Shown: positions 41,208 through 49,093 of the stretch, piece after piece
Position numbering within the stretch: the first letter of the stretch is position 1
Layout of the letters: every line of letters starts with the position of its first letter
From: Nocardia arizonensis
GTDB taxonomy: Bacteria > Actinomycetota > Actinomycetes > Mycobacteriales > Mycobacteriaceae
Assembly (NCBI RefSeq): GCF_001310275.1
Contig: NZ_LGYZ01000118.1
Location: 30,462-94,461 of the forward strand
Reading direction: 5' to 3'
Length of the DNA: 64,000 bases
Notes under the pieces: model-generated
Database searches by the model: none
Told to the model about the DNA's origin: nothing
What the model saw: only the letters and a program-made list of their open reading frames with translations
Translations under genes and position numbers: made by a program

Positions 41208-42307
41208 TGAGAATTCGTAGGATTGTCGAACTCGTGGTGATGTGCGCGGCGGCGACCCTCGCCGCCGGATGTTCGGTGCTGCCCGACAGCGTCACCGCGC
41301 TGCCGGATCGGTACCTCGCCGAACACGTCCGCATCAGCGCCGATTTCGAGAATGTGGCCGGCCTGTACGCGGGTAACGAGGTCGCCGTGCTCGGGGTACC
41401 GGTGGGCACGGTCGACACCGTGACCGCGCGCGGCAGCTATGTCGAAGTGACCATGTCGATCGACAAGGGCGTCAAGATCCCGGCCGACGCCATGGCCGCG
41501 CTGATCTCACCGCAGTTGATCACCAATCGCCACGTCGAACTCGCGCCCGCCTACACCGGCACCGGCCCGACCCTCGCCGACGGCGATCACATTCCCTTGG
41601 CGCGCACCAGAACTCCGGTGGAGCTCGACCGCATCCTGGAGAACTTCGATCAGCTCGGCGCGGCGCTCAAGGGCGACAGCGAGAGCGGCCCGATGGCAAG
41701 CCGCGTGCTGTTCCCGCTGTTGAACGGCAACGGCGACCGGCTGCGGGAGACCCTGGACGCGCTGTCCTCCGCCTTCGAGGTCACCTTGGCGAACAAGGAC
41801 CAGATCGCCAACACCATCGTCAAATTGAACGAGATCACCCAGGTCATCGCCGCCAACGACCAGACCGTGCGCGACTTCAGCGGCAGGCTCACCGAATTGG
41901 TGCGCCTGCTCGGCGAGCAGGCCCCCGGCTTGCAGGCCGTGATCACCCAGCTCAACGACTTCGTCGCGAACACCTCGGCGGTGGTCGGCCAGAACCGCGA
42001 CCAGTTGGCCGGGGCCGTCACCCGTTTCGTCGCCATCACCGAACAGATGCGCGCCAACGCCCGCCAACTCACCGAAATCGTCGACGTCGGCCCGCTGTTC
42101 CTACAGAACCTGTCCAATGCCATCAGCCGGGAGCAGCGCGCGATGCGTGTGCACGGTCTGCTGGACAAGGCGGTGCTCGACGGCGAGGCGCTGTCGCTGT
42201 TCTGCGAACGCGTGCAGATGCGCCTCGACGGCTGTCGCACCGGAAAGATTCAGGATATGGGACCGGATTTCGGACTCACCGCCGCGCTGCTCGGGATCAC
42301 CAAATGA
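41207..42307 (+). CDS. mceD: MCE family lipoprotein in the MceD position
   Basis: 366 residues. Begins MRIRRIVELVVMCAAATLAA followed by GC; LAAGC is a lipobox with Cys22 as the likely lipidated residue. The MCE domain (GLYAGNEVAVLGVPVGTVDT) and helical part follow. It stands fourth in the gene order, where actinobacterial MceD proteins are usually not lipoproteins and have a long proline-rich tail; this one is short and has no such tail. The fifth protein is also a lipoprotein, so two adjacent Mce subunits would be lipid-anchored. The ATG at 41207 shares one base with the mceC stop. The D label is by position. Confidence 0.9.
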   Translation: MRIRRIVELVVMCAAATLAAGCSVLPDSVTALPDRYLAEHVRISADFENVAGLYAGNEVAVLGVPVGTVDTVTARGSYVEVTMSIDKGVKIPADAMAALISPQLITNRHVELAPAYTGTGPTLADGDHIPLARTRTPVELDRILENFDQLGAALKGDSESGPMASRVLFPLLNGNGDRLRETLDALSSAFEVTLANKDQIANTIVKLNEITQVIAANDQTVRDFSGRLTELVRLLGEQAPGLQAVITQLNDFVANTSAVVGQNRDQLAGAVTRFVAITEQMRANARQLTEIVDVGPLFLQNLSNAISREQRAMRVHGLLDKAVLDGEALSLFCERVQMRLDGCRTGKIQDMGPDFGLTAALLGITK

Positions 42308-43422
42308 CGGGCCGGACGCGCGGACATCTCACTCGCACGGTGGCGGCGGCCGTCGCCGCGGCGGCCGTGTGCACCGCCACCGGCTGCGCGGTCACCGTCG
42401 ACAACGTGCCGCTGCCCAAACCGGGTATCGGCGGCGACGGCTACGTGCTGCACGTCGCGTTTCGCGACGCGCTCAACCTGCCCGATCGCGCCCACGTGAA
42501 GATCGGCGGCACCGATATCGGCGTGGTCACCGACATCGACACCACCAATTTCATCGCCGACGTGGAGATGTCGATCCGCACCGATATCCAGTTGCCGCGC
42601 GGCACGACAGCCGAATTGCGCCAGGCGACCCCGCTCGGCGACATCTTCGTGGCCATGACGCTGCCCGCGCCGGACCCGAACGCCCCGCTGCTGCGCGACG
42701 GCGACACCATCGGCACCGAACTCACCTCGGCGGGCGCCTCGGTCGAGCAGTTGATGATGTCGATCTCCATGCTGCTCAACGGCGGCGGCCTGAATCAGGC
42801 GGCCAGGATCACCGCCGAGATGAACTCCATGTTCGGCGGCCGCGCACCGCAATTGGCGCATCTGCTCACCGAACTCACCAGTGCCATCGAAGCCCTCAAC
42901 AACCGCACCGCCGATATCGACAGCACGCTGTCGGGCATTTCGGTGCTCACCGGTGAACTCGCCCGGCGCAAGGCCGAACTCGGCCAGGCCGCCGACACCT
43001 TCCCCGCGCTGCTCGGTCTGGTCGCGGAGAACAACCGCGACCTCTCCTCGCTCATCGGCAAGGTCGCGGTGACGATGGCCGCGCTACAGGATTTCACCGA
43101 CACCACCGGCGGGGACACCGTCGGCCTGTTCGACAGCATCCAGAAACTGATGTCCGGCTTCGCCGAAGCGCGGGAGTTCGGCGAGGCGCTGGAGCGCTTC
43201 GACAAGCTGTACCCCTCGTTGATGGCGGGCTTCGACGGTCCGGCGCTGGCCTTCGTCGCCAATATCTCGTTCCTGAGCGTCGGTGCGCTGACCGATCCGA
43301 CCGGCAGCCGGTTGCCCGAGATCGGCGACGTGCCCGCCTTCATCGGCAGCCTCGCCCAGGTGCTCGAGAAGGTCTTCGGCAGGCTGACCAGCCCGCCGCA
43401 GCAGCCGGGAGGCGGACGGTGA
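42304..43422 (+). CDS. mceE: MCE family lipoprotein MceE
   Basis: 372 residues. Arginine-containing N-terminus, alanine-rich hydrophobic segment and TATGC lipobox (Cys28), then VDNVPLPKPGIGGDGY, the usual opening of MceE lipoproteins (the LprK-LprN group of mycobacteria). MCE domain ~50-125 (RAHVKIGGTDIGVVTDIDTT). The remainder is helical, with several LAQ/LTEL coils. It overlaps mceD by four bases and mceF by four bases (GTGA). Anchored by lipid rather than by a membrane helix. Confidence 0.95.
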   Translation: MTGRTRGHLTRTVAAAVAAAAVCTATGCAVTVDNVPLPKPGIGGDGYVLHVAFRDALNLPDRAHVKIGGTDIGVVTDIDTTNFIADVEMSIRTDIQLPRGTTAELRQATPLGDIFVAMTLPAPDPNAPLLRDGDTIGTELTSAGASVEQLMMSISMLLNGGGLNQAARITAEMNSMFGGRAPQLAHLLTELTSAIEALNNRTADIDSTLSGISVLTGELARRKAELGQAADTFPALLGLVAENNRDLSSLIGKVAVTMAALQDFTDTTGGDTVGLFDSIQKLMSGFAEAREFGEALERFDKLYPSLMAGFDGPALAFVANISFLSVGALTDPTGSRLPEIGDVPAFIGSLAQVLEKVFGRLTSPPQQPGGGR

Positions 43423-44597
43423 ACATCCCACTCTGGAACTATCTCGCCCGGCACCGTATCGGCGTCGCCAATATCGGCCTGATCATCGTCCTGATCCTCG
43501 GCTCGTCCTATCTGGCGACCGCGGTGCTGCGCTTCGATCCGCTGCCGAACACCTACCGGGTCACCGTGGAGTTGGCGAGTTCGGGCGGTCTGGCGGCGAA
43601 CAACGATGTGACCTTCCGCGGCACCCGGGTCGGCCGGGTCTCCGAGGTTCGGCCCTCCGACACCGGTGTTGTCGCCGTTGCCGACATCCGTACCAGCGCG
43701 AAGATTCCGGTCGGGGGCATCGTCGCGGTGGGCAGGCTGTCGGCGGCGGGCGAGCAGTACCTGGATTTCCGCCCCGACTCCGACACCGGGCCGTATCTGG
43801 CCGACGGCGCGGTGATCCAGCGGTCGCAGACCGCCGCACCGGTCGCGATCCAATCCCTGCTCACGAATCTGAGCGGCCTGATCGGCGGCCTGAATCCGCA
43901 GCGGCTCACCGTGATCGTCGACGAACTCGACAAGGCGCTCGCGGGCGGTCCCGATCGGCTGCGCAATATGATCGCGGGCATCAGCCGGGCGATGGCGGGT
44001 CTGGACGGTCTGCTGCCGCAGACCCGTCAGCTCATCGAGAACCTCAGCGTCATCGCCGAGACCACCTCGCACGCGCAACCCGACCTGACCACCCTGACCA
44101 CCGGCGCGGGCGCGCTGTTCCAACAGCTCACCGCCGCCGATCAGGAGGTGCGCCGATTCCTGGATCTGGGTCCGGGACAGCTGGCCACCCTGGGCGGGGT
44201 CATCGAGGACACCAAGGATCCGATCACCGATCTGGTCACCAACTTCAGCGCCATCACCCGGGCGGCCAAACTGCGCGCCCCCGCCATCGCCGCGCTGTTC
44301 CCCTCGCTGCGCGAAGGCGTCGGCGCGGTGAGCATTCCCGCCTGGGACGGGTCCTTCCACACCATCGTCGACCCGTGGCCGCGCGAGACCTGCGACTATC
44401 CCACCAAGCCGCTGGCGCCCACGCTCGTGCAGACCGACACCAGGGTCCGGCTCTACAACTACTGCGTCACCGACAATCCCGCGTTGCAGGTCCGCGGTTC
44501 GGCGAACGCGCCGCGGCCCAATGTGCCCGACAACGGATCCGGGCCGCCGCCCGGCGTGACCGGCAACGAATTGTCCCGCCCCGCCCCCGGTAGATAG
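43419..44597 (+). CDS. mceF: MCE family protein MceF
   Basis: 392 residues. N-terminal membrane helix (IGVANIGLIIVLILGSSYLA), MCE domain (GGLAANNDVTFRGTRVGRVS; GEQYLDFRPDSDTGPYLADG), long helical region, and a C-terminal part with two cysteines (PRETCDYPTK; LYNYCVTDNP) and a polar proline-rich tail (APRPNVPDNGSGPPPG). Start GTG at 43419 overlaps the mceE stop by four bases. Last of the six Mce subunits; the accessory gene follows after 8 bases. Confidence 0.95.
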   Translation: MNIPLWNYLARHRIGVANIGLIIVLILGSSYLATAVLRFDPLPNTYRVTVELASSGGLAANNDVTFRGTRVGRVSEVRPSDTGVVAVADIRTSAKIPVGGIVAVGRLSAAGEQYLDFRPDSDTGPYLADGAVIQRSQTAAPVAIQSLLTNLSGLIGGLNPQRLTVIVDELDKALAGGPDRLRNMIAGISRAMAGLDGLLPQTRQLIENLSVIAETTSHAQPDLTTLTTGAGALFQQLTAADQEVRRFLDLGPGQLATLGGVIEDTKDPITDLVTNFSAITRAAKLRAPAIAALFPSLREGVGAVSIPAWDGSFHTIVDPWPRETCDYPTKPLAPTLVQTDTRVRLYNYCVTDNPALQVRGSANAPRPNVPDNGSGPPPGVTGNELSRPAPGR

Positions 44598-44605
44598 GAA
44601 CGACA

Positions 44606-45304
44606 GTGAACGAGAAGGAAATCGACAAGGACGCCGCGACGGCGGCGGAGGGGGCGAAGGAATCGGAGACCGTCGCGCGAGCGGCAGTGGACGAGAAGGT
44701 GTCGACGGAGCGGGTCTCGACCGAGAAGTCCGCGTCGGACAAGGCCGCGGAGAAGTCGGCGCATGGCGCGGTCGTTCTCTTGAACAAGCTGCGTCCCGGC
44801 CCGAAGGGCGCGGTGGCGCTGCGGGTCGCGGTCGCCCTGCTGCTCGGCGCTTCGCTGGCGACCTCGGTCTACTACTTCCTCCAGGACCGGTCGGCGGATT
44901 CGCGGATGCGGGCACAGGAACAGGCCCGCGCCGCCGCCTGCGCCTACGCGCCCGTACTCGCCAACTACGACGCCAAGAATCTGGACCCGTACTTCGCCGC
45001 GGTCCTCGCGGGTGCGACCGGTGACTGGAAGAAGCAGTTCGACGACACCAGCAGAGAACTGAAAGAGGTGCTCTCGCAGGGCGAGGTGGTGTCCAAGGCC
45101 GACGACGTGCAGTGCGCGATCAAATCGGCCGACGAGAACTCGGCCGAGGCGATCGTGGTGATCGGCCAGACCATCACCAGCGTCGGCACCCAGGGCAAGC
45201 CCGCGCCCGGTCAGCTCTCCATGGTGATGCGGATGGCCAAGGTGGACGGCAAATGGCTTGTGAACAAGGTCAATTCGCCGCTCACCCCGTCGTCCGCGCA
45301 ATAA
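44606..45304 (+). CDS. Mce-associated membrane protein
   Basis: 232 residues. A charged, lysine/glutamate/alanine-rich cytosolic N-terminus (~1-68), one membrane helix (VAVALLLGASLATSVYYFLQ), and an extracytoplasmic domain of the SnoaL/NTF2-like Mam type (LANYDAKNLDPYFAAVLAGA; GDWKKQFDDTSRELK; MRMAKVDGKWLVNKVNS). Mam proteins accompany Mce operons and stabilise the transport complex. It starts 8 bases after mceF and is the last gene of the operon; a convergent TetR gene ends only 13 bases further on. The highly charged N-terminus is longer than usual. Confidence 0.9.
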   Translation: MNEKEIDKDAATAAEGAKESETVARAAVDEKVSTERVSTEKSASDKAAEKSAHGAVVLLNKLRPGPKGAVALRVAVALLLGASLATSVYYFLQDRSADSRMRAQEQARAAACAYAPVLANYDAKNLDPYFAAVLAGATGDWKKQFDDTSRELKEVLSQGEVVSKADDVQCAIKSADENSAEAIVVIGQTITSVGTQGKPAPGQLSMVMRMAKVDGKWLVNKVNSPLTPSSAQ

Positions 45305-45317
45305 CGGCGCGCCCGTA

Positions 45318-46586
45318 TCAGGCGGTGGTGTCTCGGAATGCGGTGCGGCCGAACAGGATGATTCGCATCAGCCGCATCACCCGGGTCGGCGAGCAGATGG
45401 GGCTCTCGGGTCCGAGCCACTGGCCCACGTCGACCACTTGGGCGAATGCGGCGTGCACCAGCACTCTGGCCTCGGCGGGGGACAGTTCCGGCCGCGCGCC
45501 GACGACCAGCTTGGCCCACTCCTCGACATTGAGCCGCTGGATATTGCGCAGCACCGTGCGATCCTCCGGCGGAACATTGCTGATCTCGGAGTAGTAGACG
45601 AAGGTCAGTTCGCGTTCGTCGAAGGAACCGCGCACATACAACTCGATGAGCGTGTCGAGTGCCTGTTCCGGGCCGTCGGAGGCGGCGATGGCGGGGCCGA
45701 TGGCCGCCGAGACCCGGTCGGCCGCACGGCGAAAGGCCGCGGCCAGCAGATCGCCTTTGCTGCGGTAGAACCGGTACACCGCCGAGGAGGCGGGCAGGCC
45801 CGCGGCCGAGGCGATGTCCTCGACGCTGACATTCGGGTAGCCGTGTTCGTGGAACAGTTCGATCGCCCGCTTGAGCAGCAGTTCGTGTTTGAAGGTGAGC
45901 GGTATCTCGGTGGCCGCGGGCGTGGGCGCGGACGCGCCGATCGCGGGCAGGTCCGCGTAGAGCACGGTGCGGCAGGCCGAATGCAGCAGTGCGGTGAGCG
46001 CGCGCACGGGCATGGAGACGTGGTGGTCGGTGATGCTGCCGATGATGCTCAGCGCCGCGGTGGACAGCACCGCGCGGTCCGCGCCGCCGAGTTCGGGGCG
46101 CGCCTCGCCCAGCAGAGTGGCGAGGACCCGGTAGGTGCGGATCAGCTGGTCGATGAGGGTGCGGTAGTCGGCGGGTTCGAGATAGCGGCTCTGCCAGCGC
46201 AGCAGCGCCGCGCTGCGGCGGTTGGCGATCGAGGCGGCGATCAGGGTGTCGATGGTGTGATCGAGTCGCCGGGCGGCGGGCGTGCCGGACAGCCGGTCCG
46301 GCAGGTGCACCGCGGCCTCGCTCATGGCGCTCAGCCGCAGCGCCTCCTCGCGGAACAGCGCGTATTTGCTTGGGTAGTGGCGGTAGAGCGCGGTGGAGCT
46401 GATGTCGAGGCGGGAGGCGATGTCCTCCATGCTGACACCGTGGTAGCCCAGGGAGCCGAACGCTTCGGCGGAGGCCGCCGCGATCTGCGCGCGCCGGTCG
46501 CGAGGGCGGCGCCGTACGACCCGCTGGGCGGTCGCGGCGTCCTCCGCATTCGGCGCCCGGCGAGGGCGGCGTTTGGGGGCGTCCAT
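45318..46586 (-). CDS. Regulator with two TetR domains (Mce3R-like)
   Basis: 422 residues with two TetR DNA-binding domains in one chain. The first is at ~30-80 (AFGSLGYHGVSMEDIASRLD, ISSTALYRHYPSKYALFREE); the second at ~235-285 (ELFHEHGYPNVSVEDIASAA, SSAVYRFYRSKGDLL). This two-TetR layout and length match Mce3R of M. tuberculosis, which represses an mce operon and lipid genes. It is convergent with the mce operon here and therefore a good candidate for its control. Just before its start lies the inverted repeat GGTAACC..GGTTACC, a probable own operator. It is about the same length as, and closely similar to, the next gene, so the two arose by duplication. Confidence 0.92.
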   Translation of the reverse strand: MDAPKRRPRRAPNAEDAATAQRVVRRRPRDRRAQIAAASAEAFGSLGYHGVSMEDIASRLDISSTALYRHYPSKYALFREEALRLSAMSEAAVHLPDRLSGTPAARRLDHTIDTLIAASIANRRSAALLRWQSRYLEPADYRTLIDQLIRTYRVLATLLGEARPELGGADRAVLSTAALSIIGSITDHHVSMPVRALTALLHSACRTVLYADLPAIGASAPTPAATEIPLTFKHELLLKRAIELFHEHGYPNVSVEDIASAAGLPASSAVYRFYRSKGDLLAAAFRRAADRVSAAIGPAIAASDGPEQALDTLIELYVRGSFDERELTFVYYSEISNVPPEDRTVLRNIQRLNVEEWAKLVVGARPELSPAEARVLVHAAFAQVVDVGQWLGPESPICSPTRVMRLMRIILFGRTAFRDTTA

Positions 46587-46594
46587 TCAGCGAT

Positions 46595-46613
46595 GGTAAC
46601 CCAACCGGTTACC
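46595..46613. promoter_or_regulatory. Inverted repeat at the start of the Mce3R-like gene
   Basis: GGTAACC (46595-46601) and GGTTACC (46607-46613) are perfect inverted arms with five bases between, 9-27 bases upstream of the regulator start. AACCGG recurs at 46619-46624 and GGTAAC at 46671-46676. The position fits an autoregulatory operator. Confidence 0.5.
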
Positions 46614-46773
46614 GAGCAAACCGGTGTCAACCGACCCGGAACGGGATTGAATTAAAGATCACAAAGACCTGGTAACAATGCAATCTACGTGGGCGATCAA
46701 CCTATTGAGGCGTAGAATATCGCCTAACATAGAATGGCGCGGCCCGACCCGTTCGGCGCGTGTTACCGACCGA

Positions 46774-48030
46774 TCAGTTCGCGGAGGGGCGACCGAAGAG
46801 GACCACCTGCATGAGCAGGCGCACCCGCGGTTGCGCCGCGAAGGGCGCCGAGCCGAAGGAGCGGCCGAGATCGACCACGAGTGCGAAGGCCGCGTGCACG
46901 AGGAAGCGGGCCTCGGCCGGGGACAGCTCCGGCCGGACCGCGCGCAGCAGCCGCGCCCACTCCTCGACGCTGAGCCGCTGGATATTGCGCAGCGAGGTCC
47001 GGTCCTCGGCCGGAACGTGCTGGAATTCGGTGTAGTACACGAAGGTCAGCGCCCGCTCCTCGAAAGAGCCCGCGACATAGTGCTCGATCAGCGTGGTCAG
47101 CGCGGCTTCCGGCCCGGTCGCGGCGGCCACCGCCGGGCCGATCGCGCCGGAGACCCGGTCGGCGGCGCGCCGGAAGGCCGCGGCCAGTAGATCGCTCTTG
47201 CCGCGGTAGAAGCGGTAGACCGCAGAGGCCGCGGAAAGTCCGGCGGCGGTGGCGATCTCCTCGACGCTGACATTCGGATAGCCGCGGTCGTGGAACAGTT
47301 CCACGGCCTTGCGCAGCAACAGTTCGTGTTTGAACGAATCCGGGATCTCGGCCGCCGTGGGCACCTCGACCGTCTCCTCCGGCGGCGGCAGCGGCGCCTC
47401 GCCGATCGCCGAGCAGGCCGAGGCGAGCAGGCGCACAAGGGCTTTCGCGGGCAGGGCGGCGTGGTGATCGGCGATGCTGGTGATGACGCTCAGCATCGCC
47501 GCGCGCAGCACCCGGACGTCGTCGGTGCTCAATTCCGGTCGCAGCTGCGCCAATTGGGAACCGAGGGCGTCGAGTACGGTCTTCTGCTGCTCGTCGAGCA
47601 GTTCCCGGTCGGGTTGCTCGAGGTAACGGCCCTCCCAGCGAACCAGGGTGACACTGGGCCGATTCTCGATGGTGGCTCCGATGAGCGCCTCGAGCACATG
47701 GCGCAGCCGCTGCTGCGGCGACCAGCCCGCCGACTCCGCGGGCAATTCCACCGATTCGGTCATGGCCCGGCCCACCCGCAAGAGCTCCTCGCGGAAGAGC
47801 GCGTATTTGCTGGGGAAGTGGCGATACAGCGCCGCGGAGCTGATGCCCAGTCCCGAGGCGATGTCCTCCATGCTCACGCCGTGGTAGCCGAGGGAGCCGA
47901 AGGCGGCCGCGGAGGCCGCGGCGATCTGGGCACGCCGGTTCTTCGGCCTGCGCCGGATCTCCCGGGGTGCCGAATCGCCGGTGACAGCCTGCCGCGCCGT
48001 TCGGCGATTGTCGACACTCATAACGGCCAT
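46774..48030 (-). CDS. Second regulator with two TetR domains (Mce3R-like paralogue)
   Basis: 418 residues if started at the ATG at 48030 (in-frame ATG at 48021 is an alternative). The open frame continues to 48204, but the added residues are Arg/Pro/Ser-rich with no family likeness, so they are left out. TetR domain 1: AFGSLGYHGVSMEDIASGLG, then SSAALYRHFPSKYALF. TetR domain 2: ELFHDRGYPNVSVEEIATAA, then ASAVYRFYRGKSDLLAAAF. The C-terminal halves of the two regulators are also alike (TFVYYTEFQHVPAEDRTSLR here, TFVYYSEISNVPPEDRTVLR there). It lies 187 bases upstream of its paralogue in the same direction. Targets are unknown; the mce operon and the DJ-1 gene on its other side are candidates. 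Confidence 0.9.
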   Translation of the reverse strand: MAVMSVDNRRTARQAVTGDSAPREIRRRPKNRRAQIAAASAAAFGSLGYHGVSMEDIASGLGISSAALYRHFPSKYALFREELLRVGRAMTESVELPAESAGWSPQQRLRHVLEALIGATIENRPSVTLVRWEGRYLEQPDRELLDEQQKTVLDALGSQLAQLRPELSTDDVRVLRAAMLSVITSIADHHAALPAKALVRLLASACSAIGEAPLPPPEETVEVPTAAEIPDSFKHELLLRKAVELFHDRGYPNVSVEEIATAAGLSAASAVYRFYRGKSDLLAAAFRRAADRVSGAIGPAVAAATGPEAALTTLIEHYVAGSFEERALTFVYYTEFQHVPAEDRTSLRNIQRLSVEEWARLLRAVRPELSPAEARFLVHAAFALVVDLGRSFGSAPFAAQPRVRLLMQVVLFGRPSAN

Positions 48031-48333
48031 GGTATCGAGACCGGGCGGGCAGCGATTTGCCCAGGTCGCGCCTGTGCTCATCGAACCGGGCGCACCGACG
48101 CGATCGCGCGGGGATCGGTGCCGCCACGGTGCGCCCGAGTGCCGGTGACATCGGTTCGAGTCACCGGCCCGCTTCGGTCGAGCAATGAGTGAATGGAACG
48201 TCACTTATATGACCATATGCAATGTTAGAGCTACCTATTCTAGGTAGAATAGATATTTACATATTTCGGCTACTTCACTCTTCTGGCGCGGGTGGGCGTG
48301 TTAGTGTGAGGTCGCGGAACTTCGACAGGGGGA
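48031..48333. promoter_or_regulatory. Divergent region with AT-rich palindromes before the DJ-1/PfpI gene
   Basis: About 300 bases between the second TetR gene and the rightward DJ-1 gene. The part 48185-48280 is markedly AT-rich for this genome and contains CTACCT-ATTCT-AGGTAG (48231-48247) overlapping TATTC..GAATA (48236-48251), plus ATATGACCATAT (48207-48218). These are likely promoter and operator sequences. No gene was seen in it. Confidence 0.5.
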
Positions 48334-49074
48334 ATGCGCGTGCGGATCGAACAGGTCGCGATCGTTCTGTATCCAGGTATGACGGCGCTGGACGCCATCG
48401 GCCCGTACGAGGTGCTGCGGCTGGTGCCGGACGTGGAGGTGCGCTTCGTCGGCCACGCTACCGGCCCGGTGCTCACCGATAGCGGGGTGCTGGCCCTCGG
48501 TGTCACGCACACCTTCGCCGAAACACCCTCGCCCGATATCGTCGTGGTCCCCGGCGGCCCGGCGGCAACCGCCGTCGCCGCCGACGACACCGTGCTCGAC
48601 TGGATTCGCAACGCCCACCAGCGCACCACCTGGACCACCTCGGTGTGCACCGGGGCGCTGGTGCTTGCCGGAGCCGGGCTGCTGCGTGGCAAACCCGCGA
48701 CGACCCACTGGGCCGCCCAGCAGATGCTCGGCGCGCTCGGCGCCCGTCCGCAGCGCGGCGAGCGCATCGTGCGCGTGGACCGGATCGCAACGGCCGCAGG
48801 CGTTTCCGCGGGCATCGACCTGGCGCTGTGGCTGGTCGGCGAATCCTTCGGCCCGCAACGCGCGAAAGCCGTACAACTCGACATCGAATACGACCCGCAC
48901 CCCCCGTTCGACTCCGGTCACCCCGACAAGGCCGAACCCGCCGTACGCCGCACCGCCATCGCCGACCAGGCCCGCATGGTAAGCGGTCTGCGCCGCGACG
49001 GCCTACTCACGGAATCGATCACCGGCGCACAGAAATTACTGTGGCGCACGGCAATCCAGCGCATCCGCCGCTGA
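48334..49074 (+). CDS. DJ-1/PfpI family protein (class I glutamine-amidotransferase-like)
   Basis: 246 residues, cytosolic. IAIVLYPGMTALDAIGPYEV-type start (here VAIVLYPGMTALDAIGPYEV), then IVVVPGGPAA, and the nucleophile elbow TSVCTGALVLAGAGLLRGKP with the catalytic cysteine at ~107, followed by ATTHW. This matches the branch of the DJ-1/PfpI superfamily that includes isonitrile hydratase and the N-terminal half of some AraC-type regulators; there is no DNA-binding domain here. The reaction is unknown. The ATG at 48334 is preceded by a G-rich stretch (AGGGGGA). It is divergent from the double-TetR gene and may be controlled from the AT-rich palindromes between them. It ends just before the convergent acetoacetyl-CoA synthetase gene. 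Confidence 0.88.
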   Translation: MRVRIEQVAIVLYPGMTALDAIGPYEVLRLVPDVEVRFVGHATGPVLTDSGVLALGVTHTFAETPSPDIVVVPGGPAATAVAADDTVLDWIRNAHQRTTWTTSVCTGALVLAGAGLLRGKPATTHWAAQQMLGALGARPQRGERIVRVDRIATAAGVSAGIDLALWLVGESFGPQRAKAVQLDIEYDPHPPFDSGHPDKAEPAVRRTAIADQARMVSGLRRDGLLTESITGAQKLLWRTAIQRIRR

Positions 49075-49093
49075 AACCCACACATATATACGC

